Shown here in pieces: positions 43,536-51,276 of a DNA stretch of 64,000 nucleotides (positions are counted from its first letter, which is position 1; every line of letters starts with the position of its first letter). The notes under the pieces are model-generated. The model saw only the letters and a program-made list of their open reading frames with translations. It was not told where the DNA came from and made no database searches. The position numbers and the translations under genes were made by a program. Source of the DNA: JBFGJH01 sp041586155. Its GTDB lineage: Bacteria; Actinomycetota; Acidimicrobiia; Spongiisociales; JAENVV01. The stretch lies in NCBI GenBank assembly GCA_041586155.1, contig JBFHAT010000008.1, positions 27,131 to 91,130 of the forward strand, in the 5' to 3' direction.

Positions 43536-44306
43536 ATGAAGCGAAGGGCACTGCTGGCGACGGTACTGGTGGCTGCTGCTTGCAGCGGTTCGACCAACAG
43601 CGCCGACGTCCGACCGTTCTCGGACATCGCCCTCACCGAGCCGCAGATCGTGTTCGATCCGAGCGGCACGGCCGCCACCCTCACGGTGGCGACCGCCATC
43701 GATGCGGTCTGCGCGGTGTCATATGGAATCGGCAGCCCGTCGGGAGCCATCGCCACCGACCAAGACATGGGTGGCGGCGCCGGCCACGATGACCACAGCG
43801 CGCTGATGACCGGCCTGATGCCCGAGACCGAGTATCAGTACCGTCTCCAGGGAGTCGACGCTGACGGGTCGCTGTACCGCAGCGAGATCATGACCTTCAC
43901 GACTCCCGCAGCGGCGGAGGGGACGGGCACCAACGTGGCGATCGGAGCCACGGTCGTGGAGGTCAGTAGTGAGTTCTCGAGCCGGTTCGCGGCCGAGCTG
44001 GCGATCGATGGAGACCTGGCAACGGAGTGGTCGTCCCGTGGCGATGGCGACGACGCCTTCATCACGATCGATCTCGGCACCGAGGTCGATGCCACGGCAG
44101 TGGCTTTCCGGACTCGTTCGATGAGCGACGGCTCGGCGACCACCGAGACGTACACGGTGGATGTCGATGGAGTGGTGTTCGGGCCGTTCCGGGCCGGCTC
44201 GGATCCGGCGCCGGTGACGTTCCGTGCCCGAGAGGTGACCTTTCGGGTGGAATCGTCCACGGGTGGCAACACGGGAGCGGCCGAAGTCGAGGTCTATGCG
44301 GGCTGA
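43536..44306 (+). CDS. Lipoprotein with C-terminal discoidin-like (F5/8 C) domain
   Basis: A 256-residue lipoprotein: KRRALLATVLVAAAC is a signal with lipobox. A fibronectin-like middle (MPETEYQYRLQGVDADG) is followed by a discoidin/F5-8 type C-like domain of about 120 residues (FAAELAIDGDLATEWSSRGDG ... ITIDLGTEVDATAVAFRTRS ... EVEVYAG). These domains bind sugars or surfaces, so the protein probably displays a carbohydrate-binding module outside the cell. Its stop is 37 bp from the converging exporter gene. Confidence 0.75.
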   Translation: MKRRALLATVLVAAACSGSTNSADVRPFSDIALTEPQIVFDPSGTAATLTVATAIDAVCAVSYGIGSPSGAIATDQDMGGGAGHDDHSALMTGLMPETEYQYRLQGVDADGSLYRSEIMTFTTPAAAEGTGTNVAIGATVVEVSSEFSSRFAAELAIDGDLATEWSSRGDGDDAFITIDLGTEVDATAVAFRTRSMSDGSATTETYTVDVDGVVFGPFRAGSDPAPVTFRAREVTFRVESSTGGNTGAAEVEVYAG

Positions 44307-44343
44307 CGCATTCTCACCAGGTCGAAACGGCGCCGGCCGCCGG

Positions 44344-45147
44344 CTACTTGCGGTCGGCCCGCTTGTATTGACGAACCGATAGCGGCGCGAATACGGCGAT
44401 GATGATGACGACCCAAATGAGGGTGTAAAGCACCGGATTCTGCAGCGGCCACGACGCCGGTTCGGGCGCGGCGAACGGCACGTTGCCGAACTGCTCGCGG
44501 GCGGCCTGTGTCACGGCCGACACTGGATTCCATTCGGCAAATGTCTTCAGCACGCCAGGAAGATTCTCGGCAGGGACAAACGTGTTGGCGACGAACGTGA
44601 CGGGGAAGATCACCATGAACGATGCGTTGTTGATCACTTCGACACTGGGGACGATCAGCCCTACAAACGCCATCACCCATGAGAAGGCGTAGGAGAACAG
44701 CAGCAGCATGGCGAACCCAACCAAGGCGTCGAGCACGGACGTTCTGATCCGCCAACCGACGATCAGGCCGGTCAGGGACATGATGGCGATCGAAAGGAAG
44801 TTGTAGATGATGTCGCTCCCGGTTCGCCCGATGAGCACGGCTGCTCGTGACATGGGGAGCGACCGAAACCTGTCGATGATGCCCTTCTGCATGTCCTCGG
44901 CCAGGCCGACGCCGGTGAACGTCGAACCGAACACGACGGTCTGGGCGAGGATCCCGGCGATGAGGAACTCCCGGTAGGAACCACCGGAGACGTCGATCGA
45001 GCTGCCGAACACGTAGGCGAAGAGCAGCACGAACATGATCGGGGACAACAGCACGAATACGAGGACTTCAGGGACCCGCTTGATCTTGATCACATTGCGC
45101 TTTGCGATCACGGCACCGTCGATCAGGGCGGATGCGAGCCCGTTCAT
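44344..45147 (-). CDS. ABC-2 type exporter permease (DrrB-like)
   Basis: A 267-residue ABC-2 permease with six membrane segments: VLVFVLLSPIMFVLLFAYVFG, then GGSYREFLIAGILAQTVVFGS and MSFVGLIVPSVEVINN-like FVGLIVPSVEVINN. It resembles daunorubicin-resistance DrrB subunits. It pairs with the ATPase encoded just upstream (ATGA overlap). These systems usually export hydrophobic compounds or lipids, and the substrate is not evident. Confidence 0.88.
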   Translation of the reverse strand: MNGLASALIDGAVIAKRNVIKIKRVPEVLVFVLLSPIMFVLLFAYVFGSSIDVSGGSYREFLIAGILAQTVVFGSTFTGVGLAEDMQKGIIDRFRSLPMSRAAVLIGRTGSDIIYNFLSIAIMSLTGLIVGWRIRTSVLDALVGFAMLLLFSYAFSWVMAFVGLIVPSVEVINNASFMVIFPVTFVANTFVPAENLPGVLKTFAEWNPVSAVTQAAREQFGNVPFAAPEPASWPLQNPVLYTLIWVVIIIAVFAPLSVRQYKRADRK

Positions 45148-46127
45148 GCCGACCCGTCCGTCGAAGCGGCCGCCGCCTGATCAAGGGCCTCCGCCACATG
45201 GCCAGTGAGCGTCAGGAACACATCGTCGAGCGTCGGACGCCGCAAGCCCACGTCCTGCACTTCGATCGCGGCGGCGTCGAGGTCGCGCAGCGCCTGCGTG
45301 AGCACGGGCGCGCCCCCACTGATCGGAACGGTGAGACCGCGCGCCCGCTCGTCGACCTGGATGTCGCCGACCGCGAACCGCCCCAGCAGGCCGCGAGCCC
45401 GTTCCACCTCGGTCGGGTGCACGACCGTCACCGCGATCCGTTCGCCGCCCACCAGCGTCTTCAGCTCGTCGGCCGTGCCGTGGGCGATCTCGCGGCCATG
45501 GTCGATGACCACAATGTCGTCGGCGAGATGATCCGCCTCTTCGAGGTACTGCGTCGTCAACAACAACGTCGTCCCTCGCGCTACGAGCTCGCGGATGACC
45601 TGCCACAGGTCGGTACGGCTGCGCGGGTCGAGCCCGGAGGTTGGCTCGTCGAGGAAGAGCACGGGTGGCTCCGCAACGAGCGCACCGGCCAGGTCCAGCC
45701 TGCGCCTCATGCCGCCCGAGTAGGTCTTCACCGGACGTCCCCCTGCCTCGACGAGGTCGAACCGCTCCAGGAGCTCGTGCGCCCGCCTGCGGGCATTCGT
45801 CCGGCCCAGGTGATAGAGCCGGCCGATCATGTCGAGGTTCTCGAACCCTGTCAGGTGCTCGTCGACCGCCGCATATTGCCCGGAGAGACCGATCCGCTCC
45901 CTCACCAGCTCCGCCTCGGCGAGGACATCCGCACCCGCTACCCGGGCAGATCCGGCGTCGGGCTGCAGCAGAGTGGCGAGGATCGAGACCGCGGTCGTCT
46001 TGCCCGCGCCGTTGGGGCCCAACAGGCCCAGCACGATGCCTTCGTCGACTGCCAGGTCCAGCCCGGCGAGCGCCGTCACGTCTTTGTATCTCTTGACGAG
46101 GCCGACCGCCTCGATGACGGGCGCCAT
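45144..46127 (-). CDS. ABC exporter ATPase (DrrA-like)
   Basis: A 327-residue ABC ATPase of the DrrA type: Walker A GPNGAGKTT, signature TYSGGMRRRLDLAGA, Walker B VLFLDEPTSGLDPRS and H-loop LLTTQYLEEADHLAD. The C-terminal extension of about 100 residues (RGLTVPISGGAPVLTQALRDL) is typical of the DrrA subfamily. It energises the permease encoded downstream, with which it overlaps by four bases. The ATG is at 46127. Confidence 0.92.
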   Translation of the reverse strand: MAPVIEAVGLVKRYKDVTALAGLDLAVDEGIVLGLLGPNGAGKTTAVSILATLLQPDAGSARVAGADVLAEAELVRERIGLSGQYAAVDEHLTGFENLDMIGRLYHLGRTNARRRAHELLERFDLVEAGGRPVKTYSGGMRRRLDLAGALVAEPPVLFLDEPTSGLDPRSRTDLWQVIRELVARGTTLLLTTQYLEEADHLADDIVVIDHGREIAHGTADELKTLVGGERIAVTVVHPTEVERARGLLGRFAVGDIQVDERARGLTVPISGGAPVLTQALRDLDAAAIEVQDVGLRRPTLDDVFLTLTGHVAEALDQAAAASTDGSA

Positions 46128-46232
46128 CTAGTCCCGTTCTCTCGCTCGCATCGAAGAGACTCTAGGAGCTGGGTTGGCGGATGCGCGAAGTCGATTGCTC
46201 GCCTCAGGCGGTCTACCGACCCTCGGCTGAGC

Positions 46233-46238
46233 TAGGGT
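46233..46238 (+). promoter_or_regulatory. -10 element of a leaderless promoter (TAGGGT)
   Basis: TAGGGT ends 6 nt before GTG 46245, with no Shine-Dalgarno sequence between. The hexamer is identical to the one before the MBL gene at 19982. Confidence 0.5.
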
Positions 46239-46244
46239 CGTTGC

Positions 46245-46748
46245 GTGATCGATGCTGGCGAACGCGACGGCCTCGGCCGGGCGGTGACGCTACGACCCGT
46301 GGCGGATGATTGGCGGGCCATCGCCGACGTTGCCCCCCTCGACCGGCAGCGCGACTTCGTCCCCGCCCTGGCGGCCCGCTACATGCTGCTTTCCACGCTG
46401 GAGGGCGAATGGACATCGATGGGCATCTACGTTGAAGACCAGCCGGTGGGACACGTCATGTGGGGCACCGACGACGAGGGCGCCTGCTGGATCGGCGGGC
46501 TGATGGTCGATGCCGCCCATCAAGGGCGCGGGATCGGGACGGCAGCAACGGCAACCCTCATCGGCTGGCTGCGCGCCCAACATGGCAACGCTCCCATCCG
46601 GCTGTCCTATCACCCCAACAACTCGGCGGCGGCGGCGCTCTACGACAAGCTCGGATTCGAGCTGACCGGGGCAATCGATGAAGGCGAGATCGTCGCCGAG
46701 CACCGGGCGGCCGGGCGAGGCCACCTCACCCTGCGAATCGACGTCTGA
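46245..46748 (+). CDS. GNAT N-acetyltransferase
   Basis: A 167-residue GNAT protein: VTLRPVADDWRAIADVAPLD at the start, GGLMVDAAHQGRGIGTAATA (the Q-G-R-G-I-G acetyl-CoA loop) and YHPNNSAAAALYDKLGFELTG near the end, similar to spermidine/amino-acid acetyltransferases. The substrate is unknown. The leaderless GTG start is supported by the TAGGGT hexamer. It is divergent from the DrrAB-like exporter. Confidence 0.87.
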   Translation: MIDAGERDGLGRAVTLRPVADDWRAIADVAPLDRQRDFVPALAARYMLLSTLEGEWTSMGIYVEDQPVGHVMWGTDDEGACWIGGLMVDAAHQGRGIGTAATATLIGWLRAQHGNAPIRLSYHPNNSAAAALYDKLGFELTGAIDEGEIVAEHRAAGRGHLTLRIDV

Positions 46749-46766
46749 CAGCGCCTCCGGAAGCTC

Positions 46767-46808
46767 CTAGCAGGCGACTGGCGTTCTCCAAGGCGCGGCT
46801 GGCATGGT
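46767..46808 (+). promoter_or_regulatory. SARP-type direct-repeat box A and -10
   Basis: Two 11-bp units, GCAGGCGACTG and GCGTTCTCCAA (46770-46791), follow a less exact CTA unit, and CATGGT (46803-46808) lies 10 bp past the conserved CCAAG. The same 26-bp element occurs upstream of genes at 51277 and 54412. It sits 43 bp before the TTG start of the gene at 46836. Confidence 0.6.
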
Positions 46809-46835
46809 TCGCCCAGCATCGACGAGGAGACAGAG

Positions 46836-47387
46836 TTGGCTACCCTCAGCCACCGCGGCGCACCATCCGCCGACCCACGGGAAGCAACCGCCGCCCTGGT
46901 GATGATGGTGGTGCTGGCTGTGTACGTGGCGTGGCGCATCGCAGGCGCGTTGCCGAGCCCGCCCGACCTCGGCACGGCTGCTCCCGCCCCGATCCCCGAT
47001 GGAAACGCGTTCGTGTTCGTCGAAGCTGCAACGATTGACGGGTTGGTGGTCGACGTGGCGACCGTCTATTCGGGTGACGCCGCGCGCACGGCGGCGCTGG
47101 CAGACGGAGCCATCGAAACGCATGAGATGCCGGCAAACGGCGTGTACATACGCAACCCCGATCACACCAGCGTGACGATTGCCGTCGCCGACGACGCAAC
47201 GTTCACGGTTCTGTCGCAGGAGCACGACGGATCACTCTCGGAACGCCAGCTCACGTTCGAAGAGCTTGCCGAGTCGCTGTCCGGCGACGGGCCTGACATC
47301 TTCGGGATGCAACCAGACCGCCTACCTGCCACCGTCTTCGTCAAGAACGGGATCGTGACAGGCCTGGTCCAGCACTACCTGCCATGA
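46836..47387 (+). CDS. Membrane-anchored exported protein of unknown function
   Basis: A 183-residue protein. A short cytoplasmic lead (SHRGAPSADPREA) is followed by one membrane helix (ATAALVMMVVLAVYVAWRIAG), then an extracytoplasmic domain of about 140 residues with no Cys (GNAFVFVEAATIDGLVVDVA; RLPATVFVKNGIVTGLVQHYL). The TTG start is fixed by GAGGAGA. The upstream box A is shared with two other genes, which suggests control by the SARP encoded at 47987. No family is recognised. Confidence 0.65.
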   Translation: MATLSHRGAPSADPREATAALVMMVVLAVYVAWRIAGALPSPPDLGTAAPAPIPDGNAFVFVEAATIDGLVVDVATVYSGDAARTAALADGAIETHEMPANGVYIRNPDHTSVTIAVADDATFTVLSQEHDGSLSERQLTFEELAESLSGDGPDIFGMQPDRLPATVFVKNGIVTGLVQHYLP

Positions 47388-47595
47388 CGGGCAACGAGCA
47401 CCTACCGACCAACAGCCGTCTCACCCGGGTGCTGTTGCCCGGTTGGCGCTCGTTGTGGATGCGCGCCAGCGCGTATGCACTCTCCTCCGCCCCCCGTCCT
47501 CGACCGGACCAACTCGAGTCCCGCCAGCGGCGCTCGGCACCTATCACTTTTGTCGACAGGGCGGCGTAAACACAGCGATTTTTTTTCGCAACCCC

Positions 47596-47624
47596 TATTG
47601 CAGCAATGCGCATTGCGATATGAT
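47596..47624 (+). promoter_or_regulatory. Leaderless promoter with palindromic operator for the HTH-SARP operon
   Basis: TATGAT (47619-47624) ends 6 nt before ATG 47631. TATTGC (47596-47601) is a candidate -35 with a 17-bp spacer. The perfect 14-bp palindrome GCAATGCGCATTGC (47603-47616) fills that spacer. A regulator bound there would block the promoter, which suggests autoregulation. A run of eight T lies just upstream (47579-47586). Confidence 0.55.
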
Positions 47625-47630
47625 CCGACC

Positions 47631-47990
47631 ATGGGCAATTCCTCGTTGCCGGCCGCCCGGGACGGTGTCCTCGAGGCACTCGACAAACTCGTCGCCGCTC
47701 TGGAAGAGAACATCGCAGCCAGCCAGGTCGCCATCGAACGCGCCAGACAGATCCACGAGCTACGAGACCAGGGGCTCCGATACCGAGATATCGCTGACGA
47801 GACAGGACAGCCGCTCGTGGTTGCCGTCGTCTCGCAGAACCTGACCCGCCTCAGGGAAGGAGGAGCTTCGCTTCGCCGGGCCCACGCTCAGGCGCTCCAC
47901 GACGAGGGCCTCACGATGGACAAGATCGCCGCACTGTTCGGTGTCACTCGTCAACGAATCTCGGCGATCCTCAGGAGCGGACGAACGTGA
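47631..47990 (+). CDS. Small helix-turn-helix regulator
   Basis: A 119-residue protein with an N-terminal amphipathic helix (LEALDKLVAALEENIAAS). Two HTH-like motifs follow: GLRYRDIADETGQPLVVAVV at about residues 50-70, and GLTMDKIAALFGVTRQRISA at about residues 92-111, a resolvase/sigma-4-like DNA-binding helix. It may be a two-HTH repressor that binds the 14-bp palindrome in its own promoter. GTGA overlap couples it to the SARP gene, so they are probably regulatory partners. No exact family is recognised. Confidence 0.72.
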   Translation: MGNSSLPAARDGVLEALDKLVAALEENIAASQVAIERARQIHELRDQGLRYRDIADETGQPLVVAVVSQNLTRLREGGASLRRAHAQALHDEGLTMDKIAALFGVTRQRISAILRSGRT

Positions 47991-50900
47991 CGATTCGCTT
48001 CGGCATTCTCGGCCCGCTGTCGGTCCACTGCGGCGAAGATCCGGTCAACCTTGGCAGCCCGAAGCAGAGGGCGGTCCTGGCATTGCTCTTGATCAACGCC
48101 AACCGGCCACTGGCACCCGATGTGATGATCGATGCGCTTTGGGGCGACCGTCCGCCCGATAGTGCAGTCGCCACCCTCCAGGCCTACATTTCCAACCTTC
48201 GCCGAGCGCTCGAACCTGATCGCCCTGCAAGGTCACCGGCCCGGCTTCTCCAGAAGAACGGCGGCGGCTACCAACTGACGATCGATTCCGACAACCTCGA
48301 CTCTCTCCGCTTCGAACGTCTCGTCACCGAAGCCACCGGCCTCCTCGCCCACGAGCCATCCCGGGCGAGGGCGCTCGTCGATGAAGCACTGACGAGCTGG
48401 CGGGGACCGGCACTGGCGGACTTCCGGTACGACACGTTCACCCAGGCCGAGATCATTCGCCTCGAAGAGATGCGTGTCGGAGCGCTGGAACTGCGCGGCT
48501 CCGCCGACTTGGCACTGGGTCGCGGCGATGGGTTGATCGCCGAGCTCGAAGCGCTCACCGCCGAGCACCCGCTACGCGAGCGGTTGTGGGGCCAGCTGAT
48601 GCTGGCACTGTACCGAGCGGGCCGCCAGGCCGAAGCGCTGCGCGCCTACCGTCGATGCGAGGAGCTGCTCAGCGAAGAGCTCGGGATCGTCCCCGGTGAA
48701 GAGCTGCGGGAGCTGGAAATGGCCATCCTCAACCAGGATGTAGCCCTCAAGCCGCCAGCGCGGAGCCGAGGCCTCCACCCGCCGCCGCCCCCTATCCCGG
48801 CGGCCGGTGGTTCCCGACTGATCGGGCGTGTCTTCGAACGCCGGCTCTTCGCCGGAACCCTGGGAGAAGTTTCCTCCGGTTCCGGCGCCATTTGGCTGAT
48901 CGAAGGTGAACCAGGAATCGGAAAGACGAGATTGATCGAATGTCTCGCGCGGGACGCAGTCGATGCGGGATTCACGACGGCGATCGCTCGGTGTGTGGAA
49001 GTGGGCGGCACCCCACCGTTTTGGCCGTGGATTCAACTCGCCAGGCAATTGGGGATCGAGCGCATCTCCGCCGCTGCAGGCGAATACGCGTCCTATCTCG
49101 CCCCGCTGACTCCCTATGCCCAGCTCGCCGATGTCACTCCCGGACCACCGCTGTTCCGGCTGGCAGAAGGGCTGGGCGTTGCGTTGCGGACCCTCGCCCA
49201 AGAACAGCCGCTGCTCCTCATCATCGACGACCTCTACTCGGCCGACCCCGACTCTCTCTCGATGCTGTCGGTGCTCGCCGCCGATCTCGAGCGAGTCCCT
49301 TTGATGATCGTTGGATCGCATCGCGGCCAGGAACTTCCACCCGACCACCCCCTGTCCGACACACTGGCACAGCTCATCCGGTTCGACTGGGTGAGACGCG
49401 TTCCGCTGTCGCGGTTCGACCTGGCCGAGGTGGCTGAACTGGTTGAAGAGCTCACCGGCAGCCCGGTAGAACCGACCACTATCAGGGCCATCCACCAGCG
49501 GACCGAGGGAAATGCGTTCTTCACCGCAGAGCTGACAAAGCTCCTCCAGGCCGAAACCGACCTCGATCCCGGCCGCGTCGTGACCGCGGTCCCTGGCACG
49601 ATTCTCGAGGTGATCGGTAAACGGTTGGCCGGATTCTCGGATGAAGCGCTGAAGCTGGTTCGAACGGGGGCCGTTGCGGGACGAGAATTCGAGCTCTCAA
49701 TCGCCGCCGAGACGCTCGGGCTCGAGCTGGAAGGGTCATTGTCGGCGGTGGAAGAAGCTCTCAAGTCGGGCTTCCTACTCGAGACGGATCAGCCCGGGGT
49801 CTACCGCTTCTCGCACATGATCGTCGTGAACTGTGTCACCCAGGCGCTCGGTGCGGTCCGCCGTGCCCACCTCCACCATGATCTCGCCCAAGCGATGGAG
49901 CGCCGCGATCGCGACGATCCGTCTCGTTTGGTGGAGATCGCCCACCACCGGGTCCAAGCGGCGCCGGTGATGGGAACGCGACCGGCGATCGCCGCACTGT
50001 CGCGGGCAGGCGAACACGCCATGCAGTCCACAGCATTGGAGCTGTCCGAGGAGCTGTTCCAGCAGCGCTACGACATGGTGATGTCCATGCCGCCCTCACC
50101 CAAGCGGGACCGGGCGGAAGTTGCCGCGTTGTTCGATCTGGCCCGGCTGTGGACGTGGAAAGAGGGGTACCACTCCGAGAACCTCGGCCGCGCCACTCAG
50201 CGCCTCTGGGAGCTGACGGGGGTTCCGTCTGAGGCGGTCGAGTTCGACCCGGACCAGCCGATCACCTCGTCGAACCCCGTGCTTTCAACACTGCAAGCGC
50301 GGTTCTCGTTCGAGATCGTGTCCGGCGACGTCGACGGTTCTCGCAAGGTCGTCGATCGCTTGTTGCAGCTCGCGTCGAAGTACCCAGACCCGATGGTGCG
50401 GTTCGCGGCCAACCTGTCCGCGGCAGTCGAGCGCATCCACAGCGGCGACGTCGCCGGGGCAGTTGCAGCGGTGGAGCGCACCGCCGAAGCGCTCGAGCGG
50501 CTCGATCCCACCCACACCGACCCGTTGATGCTTCCTCTCGGACAACAATCTGGCTGGGTCACCCATCACTCATTCGCGGCCTGGGTCTACTGGGAGGCGG
50601 GTGACCGGCATCGGGCCAAGCAAGAAGCGGCTCGTTCGCGTTTGTTGTGCGACCGTTTTGGGCACGCCTTCACCCGCGCGTTCTGCGGCGCCGTGGAATC
50701 GATCGTCGCCGCCATGGACCGCGACCCTGAGTGGGCCGCCGAGGCGATCCGGTGGGTGAGGCTCACCGAGGATGACGGGATCTTCTCCCTGATGGACCTC
50801 TGGGTCGCGGTCATGGGCGCCTGGGCCGACGGAATGCGCGACGTGATTCCGGTCGAGTCAGCGCTGCAGCAGATGCACGCCATCGTGGGGGCGTTGGAGC

Positions 50901-51196
50901 AGGAGGGCGCTCTCATCATCCACACCTTGTTCTTGGGTCTCATCGCCGAACTCGAGCTGAAACGTGATCGGCCCGACCTCGCTCGAGAAGCGGCACAACG
51001 GGGCATCGAGAGAACTCGCGTTGCCGGTGAGCGATTCTGGTACCCCGAGTTGGAGCGGCTCGCCAGCGTCGCCGCAGGGCGGCTCGGCTACCAGAACGAG
51101 CAGCGCAACGCCTTCCGCCGGGCGGAAGGCGCGGCTCGCGAGATGGGAATGGTGCCGATCATCGACCGACTCACGCCTCGAATGGCCTCGGGCTGA
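47987..51196 (+). CDS. Large SARP regulator: BTAD, AAA ATPase and TPR
   Basis: A 1069-residue SARP/AfsR-like transcription activator. The N-terminal winged-helix DNA-binding domain (about 1-95) has RFGILGPLSVHCGEDPVNLG, KQRAVLALLLINANRP and VATLQAYISNLRRALEP. The bacterial transcriptional activation (BTAD) domain follows (about 100-245, LRERLWGQLMLALYRAGRQA). An ATPase (Walker A GEPGIGKTRL; Walker B LLLIIDDLYSAD) and TPR-like helices make up the rest. It probably drives the three genes carrying the 11-bp repeats nearby. Coupled to the upstream HTH gene by GTGA. Confidence 0.9.
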   Translation: MTIRFGILGPLSVHCGEDPVNLGSPKQRAVLALLLINANRPLAPDVMIDALWGDRPPDSAVATLQAYISNLRRALEPDRPARSPARLLQKNGGGYQLTIDSDNLDSLRFERLVTEATGLLAHEPSRARALVDEALTSWRGPALADFRYDTFTQAEIIRLEEMRVGALELRGSADLALGRGDGLIAELEALTAEHPLRERLWGQLMLALYRAGRQAEALRAYRRCEELLSEELGIVPGEELRELEMAILNQDVALKPPARSRGLHPPPPPIPAAGGSRLIGRVFERRLFAGTLGEVSSGSGAIWLIEGEPGIGKTRLIECLARDAVDAGFTTAIARCVEVGGTPPFWPWIQLARQLGIERISAAAGEYASYLAPLTPYAQLADVTPGPPLFRLAEGLGVALRTLAQEQPLLLIIDDLYSADPDSLSMLSVLAADLERVPLMIVGSHRGQELPPDHPLSDTLAQLIRFDWVRRVPLSRFDLAEVAELVEELTGSPVEPTTIRAIHQRTEGNAFFTAELTKLLQAETDLDPGRVVTAVPGTILEVIGKRLAGFSDEALKLVRTGAVAGREFELSIAAETLGLELEGSLSAVEEALKSGFLLETDQPGVYRFSHMIVVNCVTQALGAVRRAHLHHDLAQAMERRDRDDPSRLVEIAHHRVQAAPVMGTRPAIAALSRAGEHAMQSTALELSEELFQQRYDMVMSMPPSPKRDRAEVAALFDLARLWTWKEGYHSENLGRATQRLWELTGVPSEAVEFDPDQPITSSNPVLSTLQARFSFEIVSGDVDGSRKVVDRLLQLASKYPDPMVRFAANLSAAVERIHSGDVAGAVAAVERTAEALERLDPTHTDPLMLPLGQQSGWVTHHSFAAWVYWEAGDRHRAKQEAARSRLLCDRFGHAFTRAFCGAVESIVAAMDRDPEWAAEAIRWVRLTEDDGIFSLMDLWVAVMGAWADGMRDVIPVESALQQMHAIVGALEQEGALIIHTLFLGLIAELELKRDRPDLAREAAQRGIERTRVAGERFWYPELERLASVAAGRLGYQNEQRNAFRRAEGAAREMGMVPIIDRLTPRMASG

Positions 51197-51198
51197 TC

Positions 51199-51240
51199 CT
51201 GGCGGGCCACTAGCGGTTTCCAAGAGCAACGACCCATCGT
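51199..51240 (+). promoter_or_regulatory. SARP-type direct-repeat box B and -10
   Basis: GCGGGCCACTA and GCGGTTTCCAA (51202-51223) are two 11-bp units ending in CCAAG. CATCGT (51235-51240) lies 10 bp beyond it. The element is 80 bp downstream of the SARP start of transcription context, immediately after the SARP stop codon, and 52 bp before ATG 51277. Confidence 0.6.
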
Positions 51241-51276
51241 CGGGCCTGGAATCGCCGACGAGGAGACCGTTTCGCC

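Noticed and set aside
46128..46244. A fourth SARP box upstream of the DrrAB-like exporter
   Set aside because: Only short pieces match (AGCTCCTAG), with the 11-bp repeat spacing lost. It is not a convincing copy.
47384..47569. 61-codon ORF overlapping the end of the 46836 gene (ATGA)
   Set aside because: The translated sequence is basic and low-complexity, lacks a ribosome-binding site of note, and ends inside the promoter region of the HTH gene. It looks like chance.
47579..47586. Run of eight T as part of a rho-independent terminator
   Set aside because: No GC-rich hairpin lies immediately upstream, so it is not a terminator. It may simply be an AT-rich promoter flank.
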